Assembly (NCBI GenBank): GCA_015655035.1
Contig: JAATFS010000441.1
Location: 1-25,239 of the forward strand
Origin: Lysobacterales bacterium
GTDB lineage: Bacteria; Pseudomonadota; Gammaproteobacteria; Xanthomonadales; Xanthomonadaceae
Direction of reading: 5' to 3'
DNA: 25,239 nucleotides
The notes under the pieces were generated by a model. The model saw only the letters and a program-made list of their open reading frames with translations. It was not told the origin of the DNA and ran no database searches. How positions within the stretch are numbered: the first letter of the stretch is position 1; each line of letters opens with the position of its first letter. The position numbers and the translations under genes are program-made. Of this stretch, positions 1 to 7,866 are shown piece after piece.

Positions 1-13
1 CGGCGCTGCGCGC

Positions 14-60
14 CACCTTCTCCCGCGTGCGAGAGAAGGTGCCCGAAGGGCGGATGAGGG
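14..60. repeat. REP-like palindromic element
   Basis: A perfect 9-bp inverted repeat (CACCTTCTC at 14-22, GAGAAGGTG at 33-41) encloses a 10-nt loop and is followed by GCCCGAAGGGCGGATGAGGG. From memory, this arrangement is a common dispersed intergenic repeat in Xanthomonadaceae. It sits just upstream of mutY and could also act as a transcript-end hairpin for a gene to the left of the window. The repeat identity is recalled, not searched. Confidence 0.6.
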
Positions 61-99
61 CGCTCCTCCTCAGTCAGCCGCCCAGCCAGCCGAGACCGA

Positions 100-1149
100 A
101 TGCCAGACACCTTTGCGACCCGACTGCTGACCTGGTTCGACCACCACGGCCGCCACGACCTGCCCTGGCAGCATCCGCGCAGCCCGTATCGTGTCTGGCT
201 GTCGGAAATCATGCTGCAACAGACCCAGGTGAGCACGGTCATCCCGTACTTCCTGCGCTTCCTCGAGCATTTCCCCACCTTGCCGGATTTGGCCGCCGCC
301 AGCAACGACGCGGTGATGGCGCAATGGGCCGGACTGGGCTACTACGCCCGCGCCCGCAACCTGCATGCCGCCGCCAAGCTATGCGTGGAGCTTCATGATG
401 GCGACCTGCCACGCGACTTCGATGCACTGCTCGCGCTGCCCGGGATCGGCCGCAGCACCGCCGGTGCGATCCTGAGCCAGGCCTGGAACGAGCGCGCCGC
501 CATCCTCGATGGCAACGTCAAGCGCGTACTCACCCGCTACCACGGCATTGCCGGCTACCCCGGCACGCCGGCCATCGAGAAGCAACTGTGGGCGCTCGCC
601 ATTAGCCATGCGCAGCACCCGCCCATCACACGCCTGGCCGACTACACCCAGGCGCAGATGGACTTCGGCGCCACCCTGTGCACCCGCGCCAATCCTGCCT
701 GCGTGCTGTGCCCCTTGCAGGACGATTGCGTCGCCCGCCGCGACGGCCTGACCGAGGCACTGCCCACACCCAAGCCCGGCAAGATCCTGCCCGAACGCGA
801 AGCGGTGGCACTGCTGCTGCAAAACGCGCAGGGCGAGTTGCTGCTCAACCGCCGCCCACCGGTCGGCATCTGGGCCTCGCTATGGACGCTGCCGCAGGCC
901 GACACCGACAGCGCCATGCGCACCTGGTTCGCGCGCGAGATCGAGGGCGACTATGACGCCGCCGAAACGATGCCGGTCATCATCCACACCTTCAGCCACT
1001 ATCGCCTGCACCTGCAGCCGCTACGCCTGCGCAAGGTCGCCCTGCGCGACGCGGTACGCGACAATGACGCACTACGCTGGGTGCCGCGTGCCGGCCTGTC
1101 CGCGCTCGGCCTGCCCGCTCCGATCCGCAAACTGCTCGACCGCCTCTGA
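100..1149 (+). CDS. mutY: A/G-specific adenine DNA glycosylase MutY
   Basis: MutY removes adenine mispaired with 8-oxoguanine, the committed step of base-excision repair that prevents G:C to T:A transversions. The 349-aa protein matches the usual length. An HhH-GPD domain fills roughly residues 10-190, with the catalytic Glu36 in EIMLQQTQV, the helix-hairpin-helix LPGIGRSTAG at 113-122 and the catalytic Asp137 in LDGNVKRVL. Cys194, 201, 204 and 210 form the C-x6-C-x2-C-x5-C motif for the [4Fe-4S] cluster. A C-terminal NUDIX-like domain from about 230 carries the F298-S299-H300 loop that recognises 8-oxoG. The ATG at 100 gives an N-terminus that aligns with the E. coli protein. yggX follows after 29 nt, the same pairing as in E. 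coli, so the two are probably co-transcribed. Confidence 0.97.
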   Translation: MPDTFATRLLTWFDHHGRHDLPWQHPRSPYRVWLSEIMLQQTQVSTVIPYFLRFLEHFPTLPDLAAASNDAVMAQWAGLGYYARARNLHAAAKLCVELHDGDLPRDFDALLALPGIGRSTAGAILSQAWNERAAILDGNVKRVLTRYHGIAGYPGTPAIEKQLWALAISHAQHPPITRLADYTQAQMDFGATLCTRANPACVLCPLQDDCVARRDGLTEALPTPKPGKILPEREAVALLLQNAQGELLLNRRPPVGIWASLWTLPQADTDSAMRTWFAREIEGDYDAAETMPVIIHTFSHYRLHLQPLRLRKVALRDAVRDNDALRWVPRAGLSALGLPAPIRKLLDRL

Positions 1150-1178
1150 CCCACGTCTAGGCTCCACCAGGAACCGCC

Positions 1179-1457
1179 ATGCCCCGCACCGTCTTCTGCC
1201 AGTACCAGCAAACCGAGACCGAAGGCCTCGACTACGTGCCGTATCCCGGCGAACTGGGCCAGCGCATATTCGCCGGCATCGGCAAGAGCGCATGGAGCGC
1301 ATGGCTGGCGCACCAGACCATGCTGATCAACGAAAACCGGCTGTCCCCGCGCGATCCCAAGCACCGCGCGTTCCTCGAAGCGGAGCTGGAGAAGTTCCTG
1401 TTCCAGCACAACGCCGCCAAGCCGGATGGCTACGTGGCGCCCGAGCAGGCTTCCTGA
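1179..1457 (+). CDS. yggX: Fe(2+)-trafficking / oxidative damage protection protein YggX
   Basis: This 92-aa cytosolic protein belongs to the YggX family, which protects iron-sulfur proteins from oxidative damage and is thought to handle labile Fe(II). It starts MPRTVFC with the conserved Cys7, has the FPYPGELG-like segment YPGELGQRI, and continues with the W-x2-W helix and LSPRDPKHRAFLEAELEKF, all typical of the family. Length is normal (about 90 aa). It lies 29 nt downstream of mutY, a [4Fe-4S] enzyme, so the pair makes functional sense. CAGGAA upstream of the ATG is a plausible ribosome-binding site. Confidence 0.95.
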   Translation: MPRTVFCQYQQTETEGLDYVPYPGELGQRIFAGIGKSAWSAWLAHQTMLINENRLSPRDPKHRAFLEAELEKFLFQHNAAKPDGYVAPEQAS

Positions 1458-1556
1458 GCGGAACGCACGCCTAAAAGCACGCACGTCCAGAAAAGCCGCC
1501 CGGGCACGCAGGTCAGCCGCGTTGCCGGGATCGCCGGGCCGCGTGATTGCCTGCCA

Positions 1557-2009
1557 TCAACCGCCTGGCGCGCGGCGCTCGCGCTCCTGCAACTTGGCCT
1601 CGCGCAATTCGTTCTCCGACACCTTCAATGCCTTCACGTCCAACGGACGGATGGTCTGGATCCGGCACGGGATGCGGATCGTCTCCGGGCCACCCAGCAC
1701 GATCACCTGGTCGAACCGTGCCGAGACCTGGCTGAACTGGTGAGTGATGCTGATCGCCGGTGCGAAATCCAGATCGCTGCAACGACTGCCCAGCTCAAGC
1801 AGATAGGCCTGGTTGGGCCGCGTCCACACCGCCAGCGCGCTATCGCCCAGCGCCGTCCAGCCACTGAGGCTGTTGAAGTACTGGAATTCCTTTACCGGTG
1901 CGCCTGCATGCGCGCGATACAACGCCAGCCGCTCATCGTCGGAAATCCGACCGGTCGCGCAGCCGGCCAGCATCAGCGCCATTGTCGCTGCCACCGCTAT
2001 CGTCTTCAT
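1557..2009 (-). CDS. DUF6491-like lipoprotein
   Basis: A predicted 150-aa lipoprotein. The chosen start gives a short lipoprotein signal peptide, MKTIAVAATMALMLAGC, with lipobox LAGC and lipidated Cys17; a start 12 codons upstream would put a charged tail before it. The residue after Cys17 is Ala, not Asp, which favours sorting to the outer membrane. The body contains WTALGDSALAVWT, the two cysteines Cys77 (RCSDLDFAPAI) and Cys115 (IRIPCRIQTIRPLD) that could form a disulfide, and a charged C-terminal helix. It resembles the uncharacterised DUF6491 proteins of Xanthomonadaceae, recalled rather than searched. It is convergent with yggX and divergent from blaI. Function unknown. Confidence 0.8.
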   Translation of the reverse strand: MKTIAVAATMALMLAGCATGRISDDERLALYRAHAGAPVKEFQYFNSLSGWTALGDSALAVWTRPNQAYLLELGSRCSDLDFAPAISITHQFSQVSARFDQVIVLGGPETIRIPCRIQTIRPLDVKALKVSENELREAKLQERERRAPGG

Positions 2010-2138
2010 CGTTCCAACTCGCTTGTCTGAAACCGGCGGTAGCATGCGCTCGCTTGTTTCGCCGGCAGCTGAAGCGAGAGCCCTACCGCCCGGGCAACTG
2101 CCGGCCTCCCGGACCGACGACAGGCGGGTTGACGCGAC

Positions 2139-2173
2139 TGCGACACTTGTCGCACAGTTGTGACATTCGTCGC
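2139..2173. promoter_or_regulatory. Tandem operator-like dyads upstream of blaI
   Basis: A perfect 7+7 palindrome, TGCGACA-CT-TGTCGCA, spans 2139-2154. A second, degenerate copy (GTGACATTCGTCGC, 2160-2173) matches the core GCGACACTTGTCGC (2140-2153) at 11 of 14 positions. Their centres are exactly 20 bp apart, two helical turns. GACA-N2-TGTC-like dyads resemble the TACA-N-TGTA class bound by BlaI/MecI/CopY repressors. The second copy ends 15 nt before the blaI start, so bound repressor would block transcription or initiation. A TTGACG at 2129-2134 could be a -35 element. Autoregulation by BlaI is inferred. Confidence 0.55.
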
Positions 2174-2188
2174 CACAGGCAATCCACC

Positions 2189-2566
2189 ATGATCCGTCCC
2201 TCCAATGCCGAACTGGAATTGCTCAAGTGCCTGTGGCGCGTGGACGCATGCAGCGCGCGCGCGCTGCATGATCAGGCCGCGCCAGCGCTGGACTGGTCGT
2301 ATTCCTCCACCCGCAAGACCCTGGAGCGCATGGTGGACAAGGGCCTGGTCGCCGAAACCCAGCAGCATGGCGTCAACGTCTATCGTGCCGCTGTCGGCAA
2401 GGTATCCACATTGGCGGCGCTGAGCAGCGACTTCGCCCGCCGCGTGCTGGAAATCGATGGACCGCTTCCGGCGCAGGCCTTCGCCGATAGCCGCCTGCTC
2501 AATGCCGACGAGATCGACGAACTCGAAGCGATGCTGCGCCAGGATCCGCCCGAGGCCAAGCCATGA
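2189..2566 (+). CDS. blaI: BlaI/MecI-family transcriptional repressor
   Basis: A 125-aa winged-helix repressor of the BlaI/MecI/CopY family. Residues 5-65 form the DNA-binding domain: NAELELLKCLWRVDACSARAL, then SYSSTRKTLERMVDKGLV as recognition helix and wing. The C-terminal third (about 75-120) is the dimerisation region, ending LNADEIDELEAML. In the staphylococcal paradigm the membrane protease BlaR1/MecR1 triggers cleavage of this repressor. Here the following gene overlaps it by ATGA and encodes an M56 protease, so the pair is translationally coupled and should form a sensor-repressor unit. The start gives the canonical N-terminus and lies just after two operator-like dyads. There is no beta-lactamase nearby, so the role is probably not beta-lactam resistance. 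The symbol names the family only. Confidence 0.88.
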   Translation: MIRPSNAELELLKCLWRVDACSARALHDQAAPALDWSYSSTRKTLERMVDKGLVAETQQHGVNVYRAAVGKVSTLAALSSDFARRVLEIDGPLPAQAFADSRLLNADEIDELEAMLRQDPPEAKP

Positions 2567-4041
2567 GCACGCCCGCCCTGCACGCCTGGCTGTTCTGCGC
2601 CATCGCCAGTGTTCCGCTCGCGCTGCTGGCCTGGCTTATCGGCAGCGGCATGCATCGCGTCTTGCGCCTGTCGCATGCGGCGGCGGGTTACTGGATCGGC
2701 GTATGGACGCTGGCCTGGCTTCCGGCCGCGCTGGCATTGCTGGTGTTGGCGCTACCCGCACCTTGGCAGCCAGCGTCCGACGCCTGGCCCACCGCCACAC
2801 TGCCGCTGCCCACAGCACTGACCGTCGAGCCAGGACCGGCCGCGAGCCATTGGGATCTGCTCGCCGACAACTGGCCGCTGGCGATCACCGCGGTCTACCT
2901 CGGCGGTTTTGGCTGGAGCCTATGGCGGTGGGGCCGCAGCGCCCTCGGCTTGCGTCGATTGCGGCGTGCTTCCTCGTCGCTGTACAGCGAACGCCTGCCG
3001 GGCGCGCAGTGCAAGGCACAAGTCCGGCGCCTGGCGCGATCAGGCATTACTCTGCGCGTCACCCAGCAACCGACCAGCCCATTCGCACTGCGCTGGCCCC
3101 GCCCGACCATCCTGCTGCCGGCGGCGTTGCTGCAAGCTCTCGACGACCGCTCGCTGTACCTGGTGCTGCGCCATGAAGCCGCACACCTGGCCCGGCATGA
3201 TCCACAGCGTGCAACGGCGATGCGCGTCATCCAGACACTGCTCTGGTTCAACCCGTTCCTGCATCGCATTGCCGGGCGCGTACAGGCCGCCGCCGAACTG
3301 GCCTGCGACGCCGCCGCGCTGGCCCCCGCGTCCATACAGGCGCGTCGTGGCTACGCCGAGGCCTATCTCGCCGCGCTACGTCTGTCCGCCGGCCAGGGCC
3401 TGGCCGCCAGCGCTTCCGCATTCTCTGGCCGCGATCCGGGCGGGCACCGCCTGCGCCTGAGTCAAATGCTGCAAGGCGACCGGCGGCGACGCCTGCATCC
3501 GCTGCTGGGGTTCGCGCTGGGTGCCGCCGCACTGGCCAGCGGGTCCGCGCTGGCGTTGGTCCAGGCACGCAGCCTCGCCCCAGTGCCACCTGCGCCGGTG
3601 GCGCAAGCCGCCGCGCTGCCTGCAAGCCCGTCAACGCCGGCCCCAGCCGCACCGCACTTTGGCTACCCGGTCGCGCAGCCCCGCGTGACCAGCCCGTTCG
3701 GCAATACCCGGCCACCCTATGTCCGCCCTCATCGCGGCCTGGATTTCGCCGCTCGGCGCGGCACCCCGGTGCTGGCGCCCGCCGATGGCATCGTCAGCAC
3801 CGCTACCACCCAGTATCCCGGCGGAGCGCAATACGGATCGGTAGTCGTGCTCGACCATGGCAATGGCTGGCAATCGCTGTACGCGCACCTGGACAGTTTC
3901 GACGTCCACACCGGCCAGACGCTGCGGGCGGGCACGCGCATCGGACGCGCCGGCCGTACCGGCAAAGTCACCGGCGCGCACTTGCATCTGGAAATACTGC
4001 ACTCCGGCAAGCGCATCGACCCGGCGCCGCTGCTGCACTAG
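2563..4041 (+). CDS. M56 (BlaR1-like) / M23 (LytM) fused membrane metallopeptidase
   Basis: A 492-aa membrane protein with two protease modules. Hydrophobic segments near 8-27, 44-65, 104-122 and 312-334 give a BlaR1-like topology. The M56 zinc site is HEAAH (204-208) with ELACD (245-249) as the third-ligand region. After the last membrane segment comes a Pro/Ala-rich linker (338-365) and a complete M23 domain (about 366-492). Its ligands are His390 and Asp394 (HRGLD) and His475, with catalytic-type His442 (YAHLD) and His473 (GAHLHLE). In BlaR1 the corresponding outer position holds a penicillin-binding sensor. Here a peptidoglycan-type endopeptidase replaces it, predicted to lie in the periplasm. 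The start overlaps blaI by 4 nt. Its target is probably BlaI, and the signal perhaps cell-wall state; both are inferred. Similar M23/M56 proteins exist in related genomes. Confidence 0.9.
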   Translation: MSTPALHAWLFCAIASVPLALLAWLIGSGMHRVLRLSHAAAGYWIGVWTLAWLPAALALLVLALPAPWQPASDAWPTATLPLPTALTVEPGPAASHWDLLADNWPLAITAVYLGGFGWSLWRWGRSALGLRRLRRASSSLYSERLPGAQCKAQVRRLARSGITLRVTQQPTSPFALRWPRPTILLPAALLQALDDRSLYLVLRHEAAHLARHDPQRATAMRVIQTLLWFNPFLHRIAGRVQAAAELACDAAALAPASIQARRGYAEAYLAALRLSAGQGLAASASAFSGRDPGGHRLRLSQMLQGDRRRRLHPLLGFALGAAALASGSALALVQARSLAPVPPAPVAQAAALPASPSTPAPAAPHFGYPVAQPRVTSPFGNTRPPYVRPHRGLDFAARRGTPVLAPADGIVSTATTQYPGGAQYGSVVVLDHGNGWQSLYAHLDSFDVHTGQTLRAGTRIGRAGRTGKVTGAHLHLEILHSGKRIDPAPLLH

Positions 4042-4045
4042 CCAC

Positions 4046-4067
4046 GGCGCCGGCACCGCCCGGCGCC
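4046..4067 (+). terminator. Strong hairpin after the M56/M23 gene
   Basis: An 8-bp perfect GC-only stem, GGCGCCGG (4046-4053) and CCGGCGCC (4060-4067), with a 6-nt loop begins 4 nt after the stop codon. No T-run follows, so it may be a partial terminator, pause site or mRNA-stabilising hairpin separating blaI-M56/M23 expression from the receptor gene. Confidence 0.4.
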
Positions 4068-4158
4068 ACTCCCGTGTCTTTACACATGCCCCGATTGCGC
4101 GGGCAGGGCCAAGCCTTGCCCACGAATTGTCACAACCCACCGCATCGACAGGACGCTC

Positions 4159-6348
4159 ATGCGCGCATCGCCAGCACTCCCCCACCCGCGTCTCCCGCAT
4201 GCACTGCGCATCGCGCTGTTCACGGCGCTGGTGATCGACACCCCCTGTGGCTACGCGCAACAAGCTCCCGCGCCCCAAGGCATCCAGGCGATCGAAAAAG
4301 TACAGGTACACGCCAAGCGCCACGACCCCCGCCGCAACGACACCGCCAGCCGCATCGTGATCGAACGTGAGGCATTGACCGCCCAGGGCGACACCACCCT
4401 GGCCGATGCGATCAAGCGCCTTCCTGGCGTGACTGTCGAAGCAGGCGCACCCGGCAGCGGTGGCAGCATCGCCCTGCGCGGCCTGGGTGCCGGCTATACC
4501 CAGATACTGATCAATGGCCAGGCCGCGCCCGCCGGCCTGGACATCGGCCTGCTCGCGCCCGAGCAAGTGCAACGCGTGGAGATCCTGCGCACCGCCAGCG
4601 CCGACATGCGCAACGAGGGCATCGCCGGCACCCTCAACATCGTGCTCGCCGACAGCACCCGCACGGACAGCGACCACCTCAAGCTGGGCCTGCTGGACAA
4701 CAACGGCCGGCAGACGCCGAACATGACCTGGAGCCACTCGCGGCGCCGCGAATTCAGCGACTACAGCGTTACCGCCAGCGCGACCCGGCGCGCCTTCCGG
4801 GTCGAGGAACACGGTGCCGAACAGGCAGTCGACGCTGCAGCAACGCCGGAATTGCTGCGCACCACCACAGTCGACGCGGAGGGCGTACGCAGCTCGCTAT
4901 CACTGTCTCCCAGCCTGAATCTCACATTGGACAGCGGCGACCGACTCGGCTGGAAGACCTTCCTCGATGCCAGCGATACCGAGCGCCAGGCCGACATCGC
5001 CTGGATCACGTTACTGGGCGAAAACCTGCCGCACGCTCGCTATCTCCAGAACACCCATGCAACCGTGCAACAACTCCGCAGCGAGCTGGAATGGAGCCAC
5101 GATTTCGACAACGCGGGCACACTCAAGCAGACGCTGAGCGTTGGCGGCAACCGCGAGCGCTCCCGCTTCCGCGAACGCGGCTACGACCCTGCCGGCAACC
5201 CAAGCCTGAGCGACCTCACCCGTGGCCGTATCGATACGCGCACTGCCAGCTCGCGCGGCAAGTACAGCCTGCCGCCGCACGCCGGACATGCACTGGAAGC
5301 CGGCTGGGAGCTTGGCGTCGAGCAGCGCGACGAATCCCGGCGACAACGACGCACCGATAGCGCAAGCGAATCGCCCGTCGCCGACGACCTGTCCTTCGAT
5401 GCACGCGTAGTGCGCACCGCGCTGTTCCTGCAAGACGAATGGAGCCTCGCACCGCTGTGGTCGCTTTACCTGGGCATGCGTTGGGAACGCATCGACCTGC
5501 ACAGCGACGGCAACCACTTCGCACAGGTACGCCAACGCGCCAACCTGCTGACGCCGGTACTGCAGGTCCTGTGGAAGCTTCCCGACGCCAAGGACCAGTT
5601 GCGGCTGGGCCTGAGCCGCAGCTACCGCGCACCCGAAATCCGCCAACTGATCCCGCGCCCCTACACCTCCACCAACAATCACGCGCTCAATCCCGACGAA
5701 CAGGGCAATCCCGCACTACGCCCGGAACTGGCCACCGGCCTGGACCTGGCCTACGAAGCCTGGTTCGACGACGACGGCATGCTCAGCATCGGTGCCTACG
5801 CGCGCCGGATCGAGAACGTGATCCGCAGCGAGACCCGGCTATCGTCCGGGCGCTGGACGAGCACGCCGTTCAATGGCGGAAACGCCCGGACATGGGGCCT
5901 GGAACTGGAAGCCAAGCACGCATTCCCCTGGTCCGGCCACGCCCCGATCGAAACCCGCTTCAACCTCACCCGCAATTGGTCCACGCTCGACGACCTGCCC
6001 GGACCCGACGACCGCCTGGCCCGGCAACCCGAACTAAGCGGCAGCGTCTCCGTCGATCACCGGCTTGGCGCCCACTGGACCCTGGGTGGCAGCTATACCT
6101 ATCGCAGCGGCGGCACCACCCGCATCGGCCTGCAACAGTACGGAAGCACGTCGACCCGTCACCAGCTCGACCTCTACGCTCGCCTGACCCTGCCCAACAA
6201 AGCACGGTTGCGCCTGAGCATCGCCGACCTGCTGCAGCAGGACATCGACAGCGGCGACCGCCGGACCGATGCCACCGGCAGCCAGTGGCTGGTGCGCAGC
6301 CGGCACTCGCCCCCGAGCCTGCGAGCCGACCTTGAAATGGATCTATGA
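4159..6348 (+). CDS. TonB-dependent outer-membrane receptor
   Basis: A 729-aa outer-membrane gated transporter. The N-terminus carries a hydrophobic signal segment (about 14-33, ending GYAQQ). A TonB-box-like stretch IEKVQV lies at 45-50, then the plug domain with LADAIKRLPGVTV, IALRGLGAGYTQILINGQ and VEILRTASADMRNEGIAGTLNIVL. A long beta-barrel follows with the typical SRSYRAPEIRQL and NPALRPELATGLDLAYE segments. It has no N-terminal STN signalling extension, so it is a transporter rather than a sigma-factor transducer. The substrate cannot be read from the sequence. It follows the M56/M23 gene after 117 nt and is followed 9 nt later by a secreted M1 peptidase, which suggests uptake of peptides or a peptide-bearing ligand. 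The C-terminus ends in Leu rather than the usual aromatic residue. Confidence 0.92.
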   Translation: MRASPALPHPRLPHALRIALFTALVIDTPCGYAQQAPAPQGIQAIEKVQVHAKRHDPRRNDTASRIVIEREALTAQGDTTLADAIKRLPGVTVEAGAPGSGGSIALRGLGAGYTQILINGQAAPAGLDIGLLAPEQVQRVEILRTASADMRNEGIAGTLNIVLADSTRTDSDHLKLGLLDNNGRQTPNMTWSHSRRREFSDYSVTASATRRAFRVEEHGAEQAVDAAATPELLRTTTVDAEGVRSSLSLSPSLNLTLDSGDRLGWKTFLDASDTERQADIAWITLLGENLPHARYLQNTHATVQQLRSELEWSHDFDNAGTLKQTLSVGGNRERSRFRERGYDPAGNPSLSDLTRGRIDTRTASSRGKYSLPPHAGHALEAGWELGVEQRDESRRQRRTDSASESPVADDLSFDARVVRTALFLQDEWSLAPLWSLYLGMRWERIDLHSDGNHFAQVRQRANLLTPVLQVLWKLPDAKDQLRLGLSRSYRAPEIRQLIPRPYTSTNNHALNPDEQGNPALRPELATGLDLAYEAWFDDDGMLSIGAYARRIENVIRSETRLSSGRWTSTPFNGGNARTWGLELEAKHAFPWSGHAPIETRFNLTRNWSTLDDLPGPDDRLARQPELSGSVSVDHRLGAHWTLGGSYTYRSGGTTRIGLQQYGSTSTRHQLDLYARLTLPNKARLRLSIADLLQQDIDSGDRRTDATGSQWLVRSRHSPPSLRADLEMDL

Positions 6349-6357
6349 TCGAGCGCC

Positions 6358-7695
6358 ATGGCCACTGCCTTGACCCTGCATAGGTATTTGCGCGCATCCA
6401 CGCTACTGCTGTGCATGGCGCTGACTGGGGCTGCCGGTGCAGCCACGCCTCGCCCCATCGATATTGTCCACTACGTGGTCGAGCTGACGCCGGACCTTAG
6501 CAACGGACACATCCAGGGGCAGATGGTGATCCACTTCCGCGGCAGCGAAAGCACCAGCGACATCGTCACCCTCAACAGCGGTGCACTGGTAGTGGAGGCG
6601 GTCGAGTACGCCGGCAGGCCGCTGCGTTTCGAACAGGTCGATCAACAGCTGCAGATCCACCTGCCCCGCCCCGTGCGCGCAGGCCGACGCGGCACGCTTC
6701 GGCTCCGCTATCACGGAGCACCGGCATTCGGGCTGGAGTTCCATCCCGAGCGCCGCGAGCTCTACACCCTCTTCAGCACCAGCCAATGGATGGTCTGCAT
6801 CGACGCGCCGGACGAACGCGCCACCCTCGATCTGGCATTGCTACTGCCGCCGGACCTGGTCGCGATCGGCAGCGGCCATCGAGCCCGCCGCGTGGCCGTC
6901 GGCAAGGGCCGGCTCCGCCACCGTTTCGAACTGAAGCAGCCAATGCCCAGCTATGTCTACGGCTTTGCCGCAGCCCCCTATACCGAGGTGATCACACAGC
7001 ATCGCCATGGCAAGCTGCAACTGCTGTCGCGCCAGCGCTCGTCCGAGCAGCTGCGGCGCATCTTCGCGCACAGCGCGGACATGCTCGAGGTTTTTGGCAA
7101 CATCGCCGGCACCCCTTACCGGGGCGATTACGCACAGGCACTGGTCGCACAGACGATCGGCCAGGAGCTGGCTGGCGCCGCATTGCTGTCAGAAGCCTAT
7201 GGCGAAAAGCTGCTCGCCGATCCCGATGCCCTGGCGCTGATGGCACACGAAGCCGCGCACCAGTGGTGGGGCAACCGCATCACCTGCCGCGACTGGGGGC
7301 ACTTCTGGCTCAATGAAGGCATGGCAACGTTCATGGCTGCGGTCTACCTGCAACGCCGTATCGGCGAGGACGCCTACCAGCGGCAGGTCAAGGCCTGGGC
7401 AGGCCGCGTGGCGCGGTTGCGCAACGAACACAAGGACCATCCGCTGATCTACGCCCGCTGGGACCGACCCAGCGCCGATGACCGCGCCGTGGTCTACCAG
7501 AAGGGCGCCTATGCACTGCATCGCTTGCGCCGACTGCTCGGCGAACACGCGTTCTGGACAGGGATCAGCGAATATTCCCGCAGCTACGATGGCCGCTCGG
7601 TGACCACCGCCGACTTGCAGCGCGCCATGGAGTCGGCAAGCGGACGCGATCTGAGCCGATTCTTTGCCGACTGGGCCGGCACCGCAGCACCCTGA
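6358..7695 (+). CDS. Secreted M1-family metallopeptidase
   Basis: A 445-aa zinc peptidase of the M1 (aminopeptidase N) clan. Residues 1-28 are a signal peptide ending in AGA, so it should act in the periplasm or outside. An N-terminal beta domain (30-210) precedes the catalytic domain with HEAAH at 297-301, Glu320 in LNEGMATF as third zinc ligand, and Tyr380 in VVYQKGAYALHRL as transition-state tyrosine. The exopeptidase GAMEN motif is changed: by alignment it is GQEL at 268-271, keeping the Glu (270) but with Leu for Asn. The protein stops soon after the catalytic domain and lacks the long C-terminal helical domain of many M1 enzymes. It begins 9 nt after the receptor stop codon, with no strong ribosome-binding site, so translational coupling is likely. 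True substrate unknown. Confidence 0.9.
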   Translation: MATALTLHRYLRASTLLLCMALTGAAGAATPRPIDIVHYVVELTPDLSNGHIQGQMVIHFRGSESTSDIVTLNSGALVVEAVEYAGRPLRFEQVDQQLQIHLPRPVRAGRRGTLRLRYHGAPAFGLEFHPERRELYTLFSTSQWMVCIDAPDERATLDLALLLPPDLVAIGSGHRARRVAVGKGRLRHRFELKQPMPSYVYGFAAAPYTEVITQHRHGKLQLLSRQRSSEQLRRIFAHSADMLEVFGNIAGTPYRGDYAQALVAQTIGQELAGAALLSEAYGEKLLADPDALALMAHEAAHQWWGNRITCRDWGHFWLNEGMATFMAAVYLQRRIGEDAYQRQVKAWAGRVARLRNEHKDHPLIYARWDRPSADDRAVVYQKGAYALHRLRRLLGEHAFWTGISEYSRSYDGRSVTTADLQRAMESASGRDLSRFFADWAGTAAP

Positions 7696-7866
7696 ATGCG
7701 CCGCCGCGCTGCGTTCGTGTCGCTGCCCCGCTCGGGCATCGCGCCACTCACACAGGCCTTGCCCTACCGTGCACCAGCAACGGCAGCTCGACAGCATGTA
7801 GAAATAATTCGAGCTCGCATGCGCAGCAAGTTCATACTCAAGCCAAGCCTAACCAAAGGAGCAACG

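Noticed and set aside
1458..1556. A bidirectional terminator between yggX and the lipoprotein gene
   Set aside because: GC-rich partial complementarity exists, but I found no convincing stem with a T-run on either strand.
2189..4041. A beta-lactam resistance operon
   Set aside because: No beta-lactamase gene is present, and the BlaR1-like protein lacks the penicillin-binding sensor domain, having an M23 peptidase instead.
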